Shown here: positions 51,801 through 60,307 of the stretch, piece by piece | Numbering within the stretch: the stretch's first letter is position 1 | Layout: each line of letters opens with the position of its first letter | Assembly (NCBI GenBank): GCA_007570785.1 | Contig: ML660211.1 | Span: 6,600,774 to 6,664,773 of the forward strand | DNA length: 64,000 bases | Direction of reading: 5' to 3' | Source: Antilocapra americana | Taxonomy: Eukaryota > Chordata > Mammalia > Artiodactyla > Antilocapridae | Made by a program: the position numbers and the translations under genes | Notes under the pieces: generated by a model | What the model was told of the DNA's origin: nothing | The model's input: the letters and a program-made list of their open reading frames with translations, nothing else | Databases searched by the model: none

Positions 51801-52398
51801 TGGGGAGTTTATCTTTCAGTCTTTTATCTTTTTTGCCTTTTCATAAAGTTCATGGGGTTCTCAAGGCAAGAATATTGAAGTGGTTTGCCATTTCCTTCTC
51901 CAGTGGACCACCTTTCGTCAGAACTCTTCACCATGACCCATCCTTCTTGGGAGGCCCTACACGGCATGGCTCATAGTTTCACTGAGGTAGACAAGGCTGT
52001 GGTCCATGTGATCAGTTTGATTAGTTTTCTGTGATTGTTGTTTTCGTCCTATCTGCCCTCTGATGGATAAGGATAAGAGACTTATGGAAGCTTCCTGATG
52101 GGAGAGACTGTGTTGGAAACTGGGTCTTGATCTGATGCGTGGGGCCATTTTCTGTAAATGTTTATTCCAATTTTCTGTGTCCCTTCCCTGTTGTTTAAAC
52201 TGAGATCAAACTGGTGAATGTAATGAAGATAATGGCAATCTCCTTCAAAATGTTCCAATGTAGGAATTTCAGCCCTCAGTGCTCCCAACCCTGCAGTAAG
52301 CCATCGCCAACCCACGCCTCTGCCGGAGACTCCTGGACACTCACAGGCAAGTCTGGGTCAGTCTCTTGTGGGGTCACTGTTCCTTTCTCCTGGGATTA
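48846..52398 (-). mobile_element. Near-full-length BovB LINE, minus strand
   Basis: This is the most complete BovB in the window, about 3.55 kb from the 3' terminus ('catcagtcactcggtcatgt') to 5' sequence near 52398. In minus-strand order the endonuclease side appears in 51440-51628 (NISIIGISEVKWTGMGEFNS). Next come 50774-51025, 50459-50644 and 50165-50368 (connecting and RT sequence), then the RT at 49781-50041 (PDVQAGFRKGRRSRDKIANI, FIDYGKTCDCVNHNKLW) and the C-terminal part at 49119-49379. Each piece is in a different frame or ends in a stop, so it is a pseudogene copy. It is tail to tail with the plus-strand BovB at 47983. Confidence 0.92.
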
Positions 52399-52669
52399 TA
52401 AACTAGAGACTTTGGCTAATAACAGTGTATTGTGGTTGTACCAGTATACCACACTAATATGTCAGCAAATTTGGAAAACACAGCAGTGGTCATAGGACTA
52501 GAAAATGTCAGTTTTCATCCCAATCCCAAAGAAGGGCAATGGAAAAGAACATTTAAACTACTGCACAATTGCACTCACTTCAGACGCTAGCAAGATAATG
52601 CTCAAAATCCTTCAAACTAGGCTTCAACAGTATGTGAACTGAGAAATTCCAGATGTACAAAGTGGATTT

Positions 52670-52920
52670 AGGATGATATGGGAGAACGGCATTGAAACAT
52701 GTAAATTATCATATATGAAATCAATCGCCAGCCCAGGTTTGATGCTTGATACAGGGTGCTCAGGGCTGGTGCACCGGGGTGACTCAGAGAGAGGGAATCA
52801 GGAGGGAGGTGGGAGGGGGGTTCTGGAAGGGGAACATATACCCATGGCAGATTCATGTCAATGTATGGCAAAACCAACATGATATTAAATAAACAAATAA
52901 TTATTTTTGTCTGGAAAAAA
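52670..52920 (+). mobile_element. Ruminant L1 3' UTR, plus strand, nested in BovB
   Basis: 'gatatgggagaacggcattg', 'tcaatcgccagcccaggttt', a G-rich block and 'tggcaaaaccaacatgatat' ending in an A-run mark an L1 3' terminus. BovB 'ggatttagg' lies before it and 'ggcagagaaaccaaagatca' after it. Confidence 0.82.
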
Positions 52921-53110
52921 AAGGCAGAGAAACCAAAGATCAAATTGCCAACGTCAGTTAGATCATATAAAAATCAAGAGAATTCTAGAAAAACATCTAT
53001 TTCTGCCTTACTGACTGTGCTAAATCCTTTGACTGTGTGGATCACAACAAACTGGAAAATTCTTAAAGAGATGGGACTACCAGACCACCATACCTGCCTC
53101 CTGAAAAACC

Positions 53111-53116
53111 TGTATA
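53111..53116. repeat. Target site duplication (left copy), TGTATA
   Basis: TGTATA immediately precedes the LTR terminus and is repeated exactly at 60854-60859. Six base pairs is the size made by betaretroviral integrases. Confidence 0.95.
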
Positions 53117-53557
53117 TGCCGGAACCAGCCGGCAAAATCGCACGGTCGAGAACGCAACGACCAAGCACCTGAGAAAAATGAAGACACTCAAAAGATGGGG
53201 TTGAGAGGAGCAGAGGGAAACTCCAAAGAGCTTCTCACTACTGCCACTTTATTATAGCTGATTAACAGTATATATACATTTTTCTAGTTACTAGCAAGCT
53301 TGAGGGAGCAGTTAACGACAAACTTTAAGAATGCCTTTGATATGGTCAGTACATTATTAAGCAGGGGAAAAACAGACCCGCATACGTCAGGCGTCCAAGA
53401 AAACAGAGTAAATGGGAAAAAGGTCATCAGGCTGTTTTTCCCGTCACGGCGCTTGATCTTAGTCAATGAAAAGGCGTCAGGGTGGCGGGACAAAGAGAGG
53501 TTTTCAGGTCCTCTCTTAGGGCCGATTGGGGGATGGAAAACATCCCGGCTCCCCGCA
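53117..53557 (-). repeat. 3' LTR of the provirus (441 bp)
   Basis: In proviral sense it starts TGCGGGGAGCC and ends CCGGCA, with TG...CA ends. It contains a TATA-like TATATATA (53269-53276) and AATAAA (53248-53253, reverse complement). Compared with the 5' LTR I count six substitutions and two single-base indels. Confidence 0.96.
53248..53253 (-). terminator. Polyadenylation signal AATAAA in 3' LTR
   Basis: TTTATT on the plus strand is AATAAA in proviral sense. It lies about 15 bp after the TATA-like box, so the signal sits at the U3/R border and R must be short, an arrangement known from JSRV-type LTRs. Confidence 0.8.
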
Positions 53558-53571
53558 TCTCCCCCTTTTTT
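53558..53571 (-). other. Polypurine tract
   Basis: AAAAAAGGGGGAGA in proviral sense directly abuts the 3' LTR. This is the primer site for plus-strand DNA synthesis. It lies six bases downstream of the env stop codon. Confidence 0.93.
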
Positions 53572-53576
53572 ATTTT

Positions 53577-55121
53577 TTAATGAGACGGTTGTCTCGCCTG
53601 TATACGGGAAAACATCATGATGCGCCTATTGATAGAATCTGTAAGGCACTGACAAATACATGGTCCAAAGCAGAGCAATACAATAATACAGATTACAATA
53701 ATCAACAAAGACTTCCACCATCCTACATGAAACCAAGAAGAAATTTGCTCCCAAATCGAGAGGTCTGAATTGCCTAATGCAGCAATCTGCTTATGCATGT
53801 CTTGCAGAGCATCAGATACATTTCCAGAATAATCAGGGATATATATGCAGCACTCCCTTTTGATAAGGGCGCAGGTCCCTCCCTGAGCTGCTGTTAAAAT
53901 GTCCAAAGCCATGCGGTTTTGGAGAACGGCCTTCCTCATTAATTTCTGTTCTTCATTCAAAGAGGCCAGTGCTTTCTCGGTGTCCATCAGAGCTTGCGTG
54001 GTAAAGTTGTTCAAGGCTTCGACTCTTACCATGATGTCAGCAGTTCCTAAAGACGGCACAAACACAGCTACAAGATAATCATACCAGTGAAACACAGAAC
54101 GAGACCATCTTGCTTTAATAAAAGGCAGATTAGCAGGGACAGGGAGATCCTGGCGGTGAATTCTTCCTGGGGCAAAGACAAAACCCAACGTGCACCGCCC
54201 TACCCAACCTATGGGCAGCCAAGGCCAGAGATTATCTCCACAAATCCATTTAGTATTATTAGGGGCAACCCACCTTAGGCCAGGATTATTTTTCCAATCA
54301 GATCCAGGCCAAACAAAAGCAGATTGGGGTTTAAAAGTTACATCATAGATGATTTCACATTTCTGCGGCAGCAAATAACCAACATGTTTTAAATATTTCA
54401 AGGGTAGAGGCCTTCCTCCGAACATAGGGGTGTGAGATCTTTGCTCCCAGCAGACGGAGGCCCTTTTAACAAGTTGTCCTTTCTCCGGGGTCATCCAAAA
54501 ATATTCATCCCATATTTGATAATATTCCCCAGCAATTCTGCCAGTATTGCGGGGAGTAGACCGAGATTGATTCATATAATAAGCATATGCCTGAGTCACT
54601 TCTATCAAACTTTGGCTGACATTGAAATGAACAGTGAGGTTGGTGCCTCGGTATTGGCACCAAGGAATGTTAGAAATGTTAAGAGTGTTAAGGCTATAAT
54701 ACCCATTTTTGTAATCCTGTAAATATTGACACAAAGATGGCAACTCTTCCTTTGGCAACGGAATCACCCACCAAGGCAATCCATCAGTGGCCGATAAAGG
54801 CATGCTAGTACATACCCAGCAGGCAGACTCATTATAGAAGTCAGCATAAGAGTGGGCCCAAGAGATAAAGGTATTGGCCTCAGCGGCGGGAAACACCTGA
54901 TTAAAAATAGCACAAACCAGTGAGAAAACAATGTAAGTAAGAGCTACTCTGGGTTGTTCCGTTTCTCCTGCTATTTGCCTCGCCTGCAATATGATCTCAT
55001 GCATCTGCTGCGGCGTTGGAAATCTTCTGGTCTGCAACGACAATCGGCTCATCCGAAGGTTTAGAGACCGACGTTGCCTGGCGTACCAGCCTTTCCGGGA
55101 GCCAGCGCGGTGTTTCGGCAT
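53577..55121 (-). CDS. env: Envelope glycoprotein (SU-TM), intact, gamma-type body with long basic leader
   Basis: The precursor of a retroviral surface and transmembrane glycoprotein has 514 residues from the ATG at 55121; the frame is also open from an ATG at 55142. I chose 55121 because a strong splice acceptor (AG at 55123-55124) lies between the two ATGs. Numbered from the upstream Met, residues 8-40 are very Arg/Lys-rich, followed by a hydrophobic stretch (67-80) typical of a long leader like those of MMTV/JSRV-type Envs. SU has CWVC (108-111), about seven N-glycosylation sequons and a minimal furin-like RWSR at 345-348. TM has a hydrophobic segment after the cleavage site, a CX6CC motif (C424, C431, C432) next to an immunosuppressive-domain-like LQNRMALDIL, a membrane span (about 479-500) and a short tail. 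SU is short. The start overlaps pol by 125 bp. Confidence 0.95.
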   Translation of the reverse strand: MPKHRAGSRKGWYARQRRSLNLRMSRLSLQTRRFPTPQQMHEIILQARQIAGETEQPRVALTYIVFSLVCAIFNQVFPAAEANTFISWAHSYADFYNESACWVCTSMPLSATDGLPWWVIPLPKEELPSLCQYLQDYKNGYYSLNTLNISNIPWCQYRGTNLTVHFNVSQSLIEVTQAYAYYMNQSRSTPRNTGRIAGEYYQIWDEYFWMTPEKGQLVKRASVCWEQRSHTPMFGGRPLPLKYLKHVGYLLPQKCEIIYDVTFKPQSAFVWPGSDWKNNPGLRWVAPNNTKWICGDNLWPWLPIGWVGRCTLGFVFAPGRIHRQDLPVPANLPFIKARWSRSVFHWYDYLVAVFVPSLGTADIMVRVEALNNFTTQALMDTEKALASLNEEQKLMRKAVLQNRMALDILTAAQGGTCALIKRECCIYIPDYSGNVSDALQDMHKQIAALGNSDLSIWEQISSWFHVGWWKSLLIIVICIIVLLCFGPCICQCLTDSINRRIMMFSRIQARQPSH

Positions 55122-57609
55122 CCTGGGGAAAAACACAAACATGGCTCCTTCCCCAAATTAGGACAGGGTCTGGTCCGTGCCAGATATTATCTAAGGGATC
55201 TTTCCAATGGACTAGTGGTTTATCTGAGGAAATGCTAGGACTCCAAAACCGCTGGGCTGCCGATCGCCCTTCTTTATCCAATGAAAGAAAATTTAAAATG
55301 TAAAGAGCATGATTAAGATAGTTTCTTGGCTGCAGGGGGTATAGTTCCCCCCTCTGTATTTTAAAAAGTTGATTTTTAAGCGTCTGATGAGCACGTTCCA
55401 CAATGCCTTGTCCCTGCGGGTTATATGGAATCCCTGTTTTAAGAGAAATAAAAAAGGAAGTACAAAATTGTTTAAAAGGAGATGAAACATAAGCAGGGCC
55501 ATTGTCTGTCTTGATAGTTTTAGGTAATCCTAATACTGAAAAAGCCTGCAAACAATGTGAAATGCAATGTTTAGCAGCTTCTCCAGTCTGTAAGGAAGCA
55601 AAAATAAATCCTGAAAATGTATCTATTGTAACATGAATATATTTAAGGTTACCAAAAGAGGGAAAATGAGTAACGCCCATCTGCCACAAATGGTTAGGGA
55701 GAAGCCCACGGGGATTAACTCCATAATGAGGAACAGAAAGAAATTTCGGACAGGTATGACAATTTTTAACAATATCACGTGCTGCCTCGCGAGGAATATG
55801 AAACTGGAGGCGCAAGGTGTTGCTATTCTGATGATGAAGAGCGTGAGATTGTTGCGCAGCTTCAACCTGCGAAAGAAACACTCGAGTAGCAGCGTCTGCC
55901 AAAGAATTTCCAGTTGTTAAAGGGCCTGGCAGTCCTGAATGTGCCCTGAGATAACCGAAAAAACAAGGAAAAGACCGTTGCTGCAGGAGGGATTGGATTG
56001 CGCGGAGCAGTTGTTGAACAGTGGAATTAACTGTGGTTATAAAAGGAACAGTTTCAAGGTACATTAGAGCATTAGCAATATATTTACTGTCAGTGTATAA
56101 GTTAAAAGTACAAGCATGGTATACATGGCAAACTTTATGTATAGCAGCTAATTCAACTTCTTGAGCAGATAGCAAAGAAGTTTGCCAAGAGATGGGATGA
56201 TTATTTACCACATAGGTAGCAATACCATTAGAAGATCCATCTGTGAAAATAGTGAGAGCATCCGCAAGCGGTTCCAAGGAAACAATCTTTGGAAAGATGA
56301 ACCCATGTTGTTCTGCAAAATGAAGAATTTTATCTGAGGGTAGATGGTTAATAATTTTTCCGGGAAAAGCTTCCAAAGCGATAGCCCAGGAATCGGAAAA
56401 CTGGAAGAGCCAATTCTGCTGCTCTTTGGTATAAGGCACATAAATATAGGAAGGATCGGAACCAAGCATTTCACGAGATATTTTTCTTCCCTTGGCAATA
56501 AGCATACTGACAAAGTCAAAGAAAGGTGTTAGCACACGAGCAGGAGAAACAGGTAAATGAATCCACTGAAGAGGGGCATCTTGATATAACACAGCTGTAG
56601 GAGTATGCTTAGAAGGAAATACAAAAAGACCCCATGGTTTAGAAAAATCACACTGAACAGCAAAGTGCAACGAGAGGGCTTTTTCAACGCGCTGGAGAGC
56701 TGCATTTCCCTCTGGCGTAAGGTTTCGTGGGGATGTAGGGTCGGAAGGTCCTTTCAAAATATCAAACAATGGTTTCAGTTCTCCAGTAGTTAATTTTAAA
56801 TAAGGTCTGATCCAATTAATGTCACCGAGAAGTTTTTGAAAATCATTAAGTGTCGTTAGTGTGTCTTTTCTTATTTGAATCTTTTGGGCTTTAAACCGTC
56901 CTCCCTCTAACCGAAAACCTAAGTAAGAGTAAGGAGGAGAACGCTGAACCTTTTCTTCAGCAAGCTGTAGCCCATGAAGCTGTAGACATTGTAGTAAGGA
57001 TGCATAGGCTTGTAGTACCATGCTTTCTGAAACATGAGCTAGCAGAATGTCATCCATATAATGGACAATATATACTTGTGGAAAAGCTGCCCTTACAGGC
57101 TGTAAGGCATTATCTACAAATTTCTGGCATAAGGTCGGACTGTTGGCCATGCCTTGAGGCAAAACTTTCCACTGGTATCTTTGGGATGGTTGAGAAAAAT
57201 TTACTGAGGGCAAACTAAAGGCAAAGTGACAACAGTCTCGAGGATGCAGAGGTATTGTGTAAAAACAATCTTTTAAGTCTATAATGAGCTTATATGAATC
57301 ACGGGGGATTCCCGCGGGGGAAGGGAACCCAGGTTGTAAAGGGCCCATGATTATCATTGTTTCATTAACCTTTCGTAAATCTTGCAAGAGTCTCCACTTT
57401 CCAGATTTCTTTTTGATAACGAAAATAGGGGAGTTCCAGGGAGAATTAGAGGGCTCTATGTGTCCAAGTCTTAATTGCTCCTGCACCAATTGATTTGCCG
57501 CCTCAATTTTTTCTTTTGTGAGGGGCCACTGATCCACCCACACAGGCTCGTCATTCTTCCATTCTATCGGATCTGCATGGGTCGCAGGAGAGATCGTGGC
57601 CCCCATTAA
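54997..57609 (-). CDS. pol: Pol: reverse transcriptase, RNase H and integrase, intact
   Basis: It is made as Gag-Pro-Pol by a second -1 shift at 57609-57615. The open frame is 869 residues from an ATG at 57606, which is probably not used as a start. RT (about 20-250) has D110 in LIIDLKD and YMDD at 183-186. RNase H has D456 (TDGSS), E485, D506 (TDSKY) and D571. Integrase has H588, H592, C616 and C619 (HHCC finger) and the DDE triad D662, D701, E737 with 35 residues between the last two. All catalytic residues I could check are present, and the length is normal for a betaretrovirus. The 3' end overlaps env. Neighbouring BovB elements also encode RTs, but with YADD boxes and no LTRs. Confidence 0.96.
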   Translation of the reverse strand, partial: LMGATISPATHADPIEWKNDEPVWVDQWPLTKEKIEAANQLVQEQLRLGHIEPSNSPWNSPIFVIKKKSGKWRLLQDLRKVNETMIIMGPLQPGFPSPAGIPRDSYKLIIDLKDCFYTIPLHPRDCCHFAFSLPSVNFSQPSQRYQWKVLPQGMANSPTLCQKFVDNALQPVRAAFPQVYIVHYMDDILLAHVSESMVLQAYASLLQCLQLHGLQLAEEKVQRSPPYSYLGFRLEGGRFKAQKIQIRKDTLTTLNDFQKLLGDINWIRPYLKLTTGELKPLFDILKGPSDPTSPRNLTPEGNAALQRVEKALSLHFAVQCDFSKPWGLFVFPSKHTPTAVLYQDAPLQWIHLPVSPARVLTPFFDFVSMLIAKGRKISREMLGSDPSYIYVPYTKEQQNWLFQFSDSWAIALEAFPGKIINHLPSDKILHFAEQHGFIFPKIVSLEPLADALTIFTDGSSNGIATYVVNNHPISWQTSLLSAQEVELAAIHKVCHVYHACTFNLYTDSKYIANALMYLETVPFITTVNSTVQQLLRAIQSLLQQRSFPCFFGYLRAHSGLPGPLTTGNSLADAATRVFLSQVEAAQQSHALHHQNSNTLRLQFHIPREAARDIVKNCHTCPKFLSVPHYGVNPRGLLPNHLWQMGVTHFPSFGNLKYIHVTIDTFSGFIFASLQTGEAAKHCISHCLQAFSVLGLPKTIKTDNGPAYVSSPFKQFCTSFFISLKTGIPYNPQGQGIVERAHQTLKNQLFKIQRGELYPLQPRNYLNHALYILNFLSLDKEGRSAAQRFWSPSISSDKPLVHWKDPLDNIWHGPDPVLIWGRSHVCVFPQDAETPRWLPERLVRQATSVSKPSDEPIVVADQKISNAAADA
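55122..55140 (-). promoter_or_regulatory. Predicted env splice acceptor
   Basis: In proviral sense a pyrimidine-rich run (GTGTTTTTCCCCAG) ends in AG at 55124-55123. The exon starts at 55122, one base before the ATG at 55121. The site matches the acceptor consensus closely and would skip the upstream ATG at 55142. Confidence 0.75.
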
Positions 57610-58523
57610 AAATTTCCTAGTCCCTGTTTATAAACGTTCCCCCTTACAGTTATAGGTGTTTTGATCCCCTGATTATTTTTTCCTAAACCTTGCCCGGGCA
57701 ATAGCCCTTGATTCATTAGCATATTAGAAACAGTTGAATTGGGTGTAAATATATAAACTCCCATCTGTTGCATTACATCTCTTCCCCATAAATTCACAGG
57801 GAGATGTGGGAGAATGAAAGGCTGAAAGTCGCCTTCATGTCCCTCAGGATCTTTCCAGTGTAAAAGATTGCTGCTTTGCCTAGGATTTTGTGACTGCCCA
57901 ATTCCTTTAAGAACAGACAGGGCCTCATGACAAGGCCAGGCAATAGGCCAATGCTCTTTGGCAATAATGGAAACATCAGCTCCTGTATCTAAAATTCCAG
58001 AAAACTTTTTGCCATTGATTGTTAAATCTAATTGCGGCCGTTGAGCTGTGATTGATTGAACCCAATAAGCATCAGAAGATCCAAATCCAGTAGCCTGCCT
58101 GTCTCTTTTTGAGGCAATATTACCGGCAGGATGAAATGGGACAAGGATTAGCTGGGCAATACGTTGATTGGAGGGTATACTAATAATATTTTTAGGAGCA
58201 TTAGCCATTACCTTAATTTCTCCAGTATAATCTGAGTCTATCACTCCAGGTGCAACCGCAAGTCCTTTCATAATCCAGCTACTTCTTCCTAACAATAAGC
58301 CCACTGTTCCCTCAGGTAAAGGGCCATAAATGCCTGTTGGTATGGCCTGCATTCCCATTTCTGGTGTTAATACTGTATGGGTGGCGGCACACAAGTCCAA
58401 TCCTGCGCTTCCTTTGGTGGCTAGGAACAGATCCCTGATGCCAGGCCGGCAGGATTGTTCTGCTTGCTCCCCTGCATGGCCCCATAACACTGTTTCGGGG
58501 CCTGGGGCTGGCCCCTCACCCAG
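57606..58523 (-). CDS. pro: Pro: dUTPase, aspartic protease and G-patch, intact
   Basis: It is read after a -1 shift from gag, entering the frame at 58523; the open frame has 294 codons from 58490. The numbers below count from 58490. dUTPase motifs are SAGLDLCA (28-35), GRSS (68-71), GVIDSDYTGEI (82-92), RIAQLILVP (110-118) and TGFGSSD (134-140), so all five are represented. This enzyme removes dUTP during reverse transcription. The protease has LDTGADVSII (167-176) with the catalytic DTG, then a GRD segment (236-238). A C-terminal G-patch (about 261-292, GLLPGQGLGKNNQGIKTPI) is as found in betaretroviral Pro. The stop TAA overlaps the pol ATG (TAATG). No break is visible. Confidence 0.95.
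   Translation of the reverse strand: MGEGPAPGPETVLWGHAGEQAEQSCRPGIRDLFLATKGSAGLDLCAATHTVLTPEMGMQAIPTGIYGPLPEGTVGLLLGRSSWIMKGLAVAPGVIDSDYTGEIKVMANAPKNIISIPSNQRIAQLILVPFHPAGNIASKRDRQATGFGSSDAYWVQSITAQRPQLDLTINGKKFSGILDTGADVSIIAKEHWPIAWPCHEALSVLKGIGQSQNPRQSSNLLHWKDPEGHEGDFQPFILPHLPVNLWGRDVMQQMGVYIFTPNSTVSNMLMNQGLLPGQGLGKNNQGIKTPITVRGNVYKQGLGNF
57609..57615 (-). promoter_or_regulatory. pro-pol -1 ribosomal frameshift site AAATTTT
   Basis: The heptamer is in phase as A AAT TTT, immediately before the pro stop codon TAA. A one-base slip reads TTA ATG into pol. The same heptamer is known at the pro-pol junction of type D betaretroviruses. Confidence 0.88.
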
Positions 58524-60265
58524 TTTCCCGAACTCTGGGAAATGGGCTTTCCATCAATATCTGTTTTAGACCTACAGTCCTGGGCCCAATGTGGCCCTTT
58601 TCTGCACTTTGGACATAGTCCGGGTGCCTTCTGCCCTTCACTTGATTTCTTTGGGCACTTGGCCATGCGGTGACCTATTTGCCCACACGAAAAACAGCTT
58701 CCTGGGGGTCCACTACTTTTTCTTGAATTATTTTTCTTTGTCTGCTGATATAAAACTTCCTTTACTGATTTCCCCTGCAAAGCAGCGGCCATAGATAGCC
58801 CCTGTAAGTATGATGGCCCAATATCAGCGCATATCCTAATGTAGTCAGATAGTCCACCCTTCTTTCTATATGGACGTAGGGCTGCCTGGCAGGTGGCATT
58901 AGCATTTTCGTAGGCCATTTGTTTAGTAACAATTCTGCCTGCTTCCTCATCCCCTATGATTTTAGAAACAGCTTCTAGCAGCCGAGCAACAAAATCTTGA
59001 TAAGGTTCATCAGGTCCCTGTCTAATTTTTGACAAATCCTCTGTTTTTCTATTCGAGGTGGGAAGTTTTTTCCAAGCTTTTGAGGCAGCCTCACCAATCT
59101 GTGGATAGGCTTGCTCAGGGTACAACAATTGTTGATTTAATCCTCGAAAATTTCCTTCTCCCATTAGCATGTCATAGCTTATTTGTAATCCATTGCGGCG
59201 ATTTCTATCTTCAATAACACTGCATATCTCCCCATATTCCGATCTCCACAGCAGATATTCCCCCCCAGTCAGACAGGCACGGGCTGTAGCCTTCCAATCA
59301 TTTGGTGGTAAGTATTGAGCGGCCAAACTGTCAATCATGGCAAGAGTAAAAGGCGCAGTCGGGCCATACTGCGCACAGGCTTGTTTTAACTCTTTCAATT
59401 GTTTAAATGGAAGTGACTCATGGTACCGCTGCTGATTTCCATCTTGGAAGACAGGGAATACTAGGGAGAAACCTTCTAAATCCTCTCCCTGTTTTCGTGC
59501 CTGCTGAATAGCCTGTTGTAGTGGAGACAGAGCCGTTTTTCCTCCACTAATGAGGGGCTCATAAATTGGGGCTGATGGTATAATGGGGGGCTCCACAAAA
59601 GGATTTGTGGAAGCTGGTGGTGGATCAAGGCCAGCAATAACAGAAGGAGATTGATGTAGTAAGGGGGGCTGTGGATCTGCAAGATCAAAACGATCCATTC
59701 TTTTAGCAAGCGAGGCCACCATATGTTTAAGTTCCATGAAAGGCCGAAATTCCCCCTTTGGTTTTGTTACTAAGAAGGCATCCCAATCTCGATCTTGATT
59801 ATATTCAAAAGCTTGCTCATCTAAATCCTCCTGATCTTCAGGAGACAGCTCAGAGTCAGAATCGGGGGCATTTACACCTCCTACAGGTGGACGATTAATG
59901 GTTTCATGACATCGTTCTGTATGCCCCATTACAGGCTCTTCTTTTGGGGATATTAATTTTAAGGCTGTTTCTAATTTTTTCATTTCATGTTCTGGATCTA
60001 AGCAGTCTCGAATTAGAGTCCACAATGAATAAGCTTCTACTGGAATCCTCTCTGCTCCATCTTTAACATATGCTTCCTGTATATGTTCCCCAACTTTAGC
60101 CCAAGTATTTAAATTCACTGTCCCTTCTTTAGGAAACCAAGGACAAATATCCTCTATAAACAAAAGAAATTTCTCTAATTTCTGCTGAGCAACAAGAATA
60201 CCTCTAGCTTTTAACATAGACCTTAACATAGACACAAAGAATTGCCTACTGCTACTTTGCCCCAT
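58421..60265 (-). CDS. gag: Gag polyprotein, intact
   Basis: The structural precursor of matrix, capsid and nucleocapsid has 614 residues. The start MGQSSSR fits N-myristoylation at Gly2 and membrane targeting. An acidic, Pro-rich central part contains PSAP (230-233), a late-domain motif that recruits TSG101. Capsid begins near FPVFQDGNQQ (about 270) and has a major homology region at about 416-430 (QGPDEPYQDFVARLL). Nucleocapsid has two CCHC knuckles, C524/C527/H532/C537 and C551/C554/H559/C564. The leader from the LTR to this ATG is 147 bp and holds the primer site and the splice donor. The final 34 codons overlap pro, after the slippery site. No premature stop or gap is seen. Confidence 0.96.
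   Translation of the reverse strand: MGQSSSRQFFVSMLRSMLKARGILVAQQKLEKFLLFIEDICPWFPKEGTVNLNTWAKVGEHIQEAYVKDGAERIPVEAYSLWTLIRDCLDPEHEMKKLETALKLISPKEEPVMGHTERCHETINRPPVGGVNAPDSDSELSPEDQEDLDEQAFEYNQDRDWDAFLVTKPKGEFRPFMELKHMVASLAKRMDRFDLADPQPPLLHQSPSVIAGLDPPPASTNPFVEPPIIPSAPIYEPLISGGKTALSPLQQAIQQARKQGEDLEGFSLVFPVFQDGNQQRYHESLPFKQLKELKQACAQYGPTAPFTLAMIDSLAAQYLPPNDWKATARACLTGGEYLLWRSEYGEICSVIEDRNRRNGLQISYDMLMGEGNFRGLNQQLLYPEQAYPQIGEAASKAWKKLPTSNRKTEDLSKIRQGPDEPYQDFVARLLEAVSKIIGDEEAGRIVTKQMAYENANATCQAALRPYRKKGGLSDYIRICADIGPSYLQGLSMAAALQGKSVKEVLYQQTKKNNSRKSSGPPGSCFSCGQIGHRMAKCPKKSSEGQKAPGLCPKCRKGPHWAQDCRSKTDIDGKPISQSSGNWVRGQPQAPKQCYGAMQGSKQNNPAGLASGICS
58497..58515 (-). promoter_or_regulatory. GC hairpin downstream of the gag-pro shift site
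   Basis: In proviral sense GGGGCC (58515-58510), a 7-base loop and GGCCCC (58502-58497) form a six-pair all-GC stem. It starts 7 bases after the slippery heptamer, the usual spacing for a stimulatory structure. A pseudoknot extension was not resolved. Confidence 0.75.
58523..58529 (-). promoter_or_regulatory. gag-pro -1 ribosomal frameshift site GGGAAAC
   Basis: The heptamer is in phase as G GGA AAC within gag codons for Gly-Asn (residues 580-581). Slipping back one base enters the pro frame at CTG GGT. GGGAAAC is a known gag-pro slippery site in type D betaretroviruses. Confidence 0.9.
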
Positions 60266-60307
60266 AATTTATTACTCTCAACGAAAAAACCCTCGCCGGC
60301 TCGGCTC

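Larger units (their letters stand above)
52455..53116 (+). mobile_element. BovB LINE, 5' portion of the provirus-split copy, plus strand
   Basis: BovB RT sequence starts at about 52455 ('agcaaatttggaaaacacag'). It includes 'tcccaatcccaaagaagggc' and continues after a nested L1 3' end to 'ctgaaaaacctgtata' at 53116, where the provirus begins. The same element resumes at 60860, so these are the two halves of one BovB. Confidence 0.9.

Noticed and set aside
53117..53557. LTR-encoded accessory gene (sag-like)
   Set aside because: The 441-bp LTR has no sufficiently long frame in the proviral sense.
56205..56519. Hydrophobic 104-codon frame overlapping pol, considered as an orf-x-like gene
   Set aside because: It overlaps the region before and into RNase H, not the 3' end of pol where JSRV orf-x lies, and it is short. 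It is most simply a shadow of pol.
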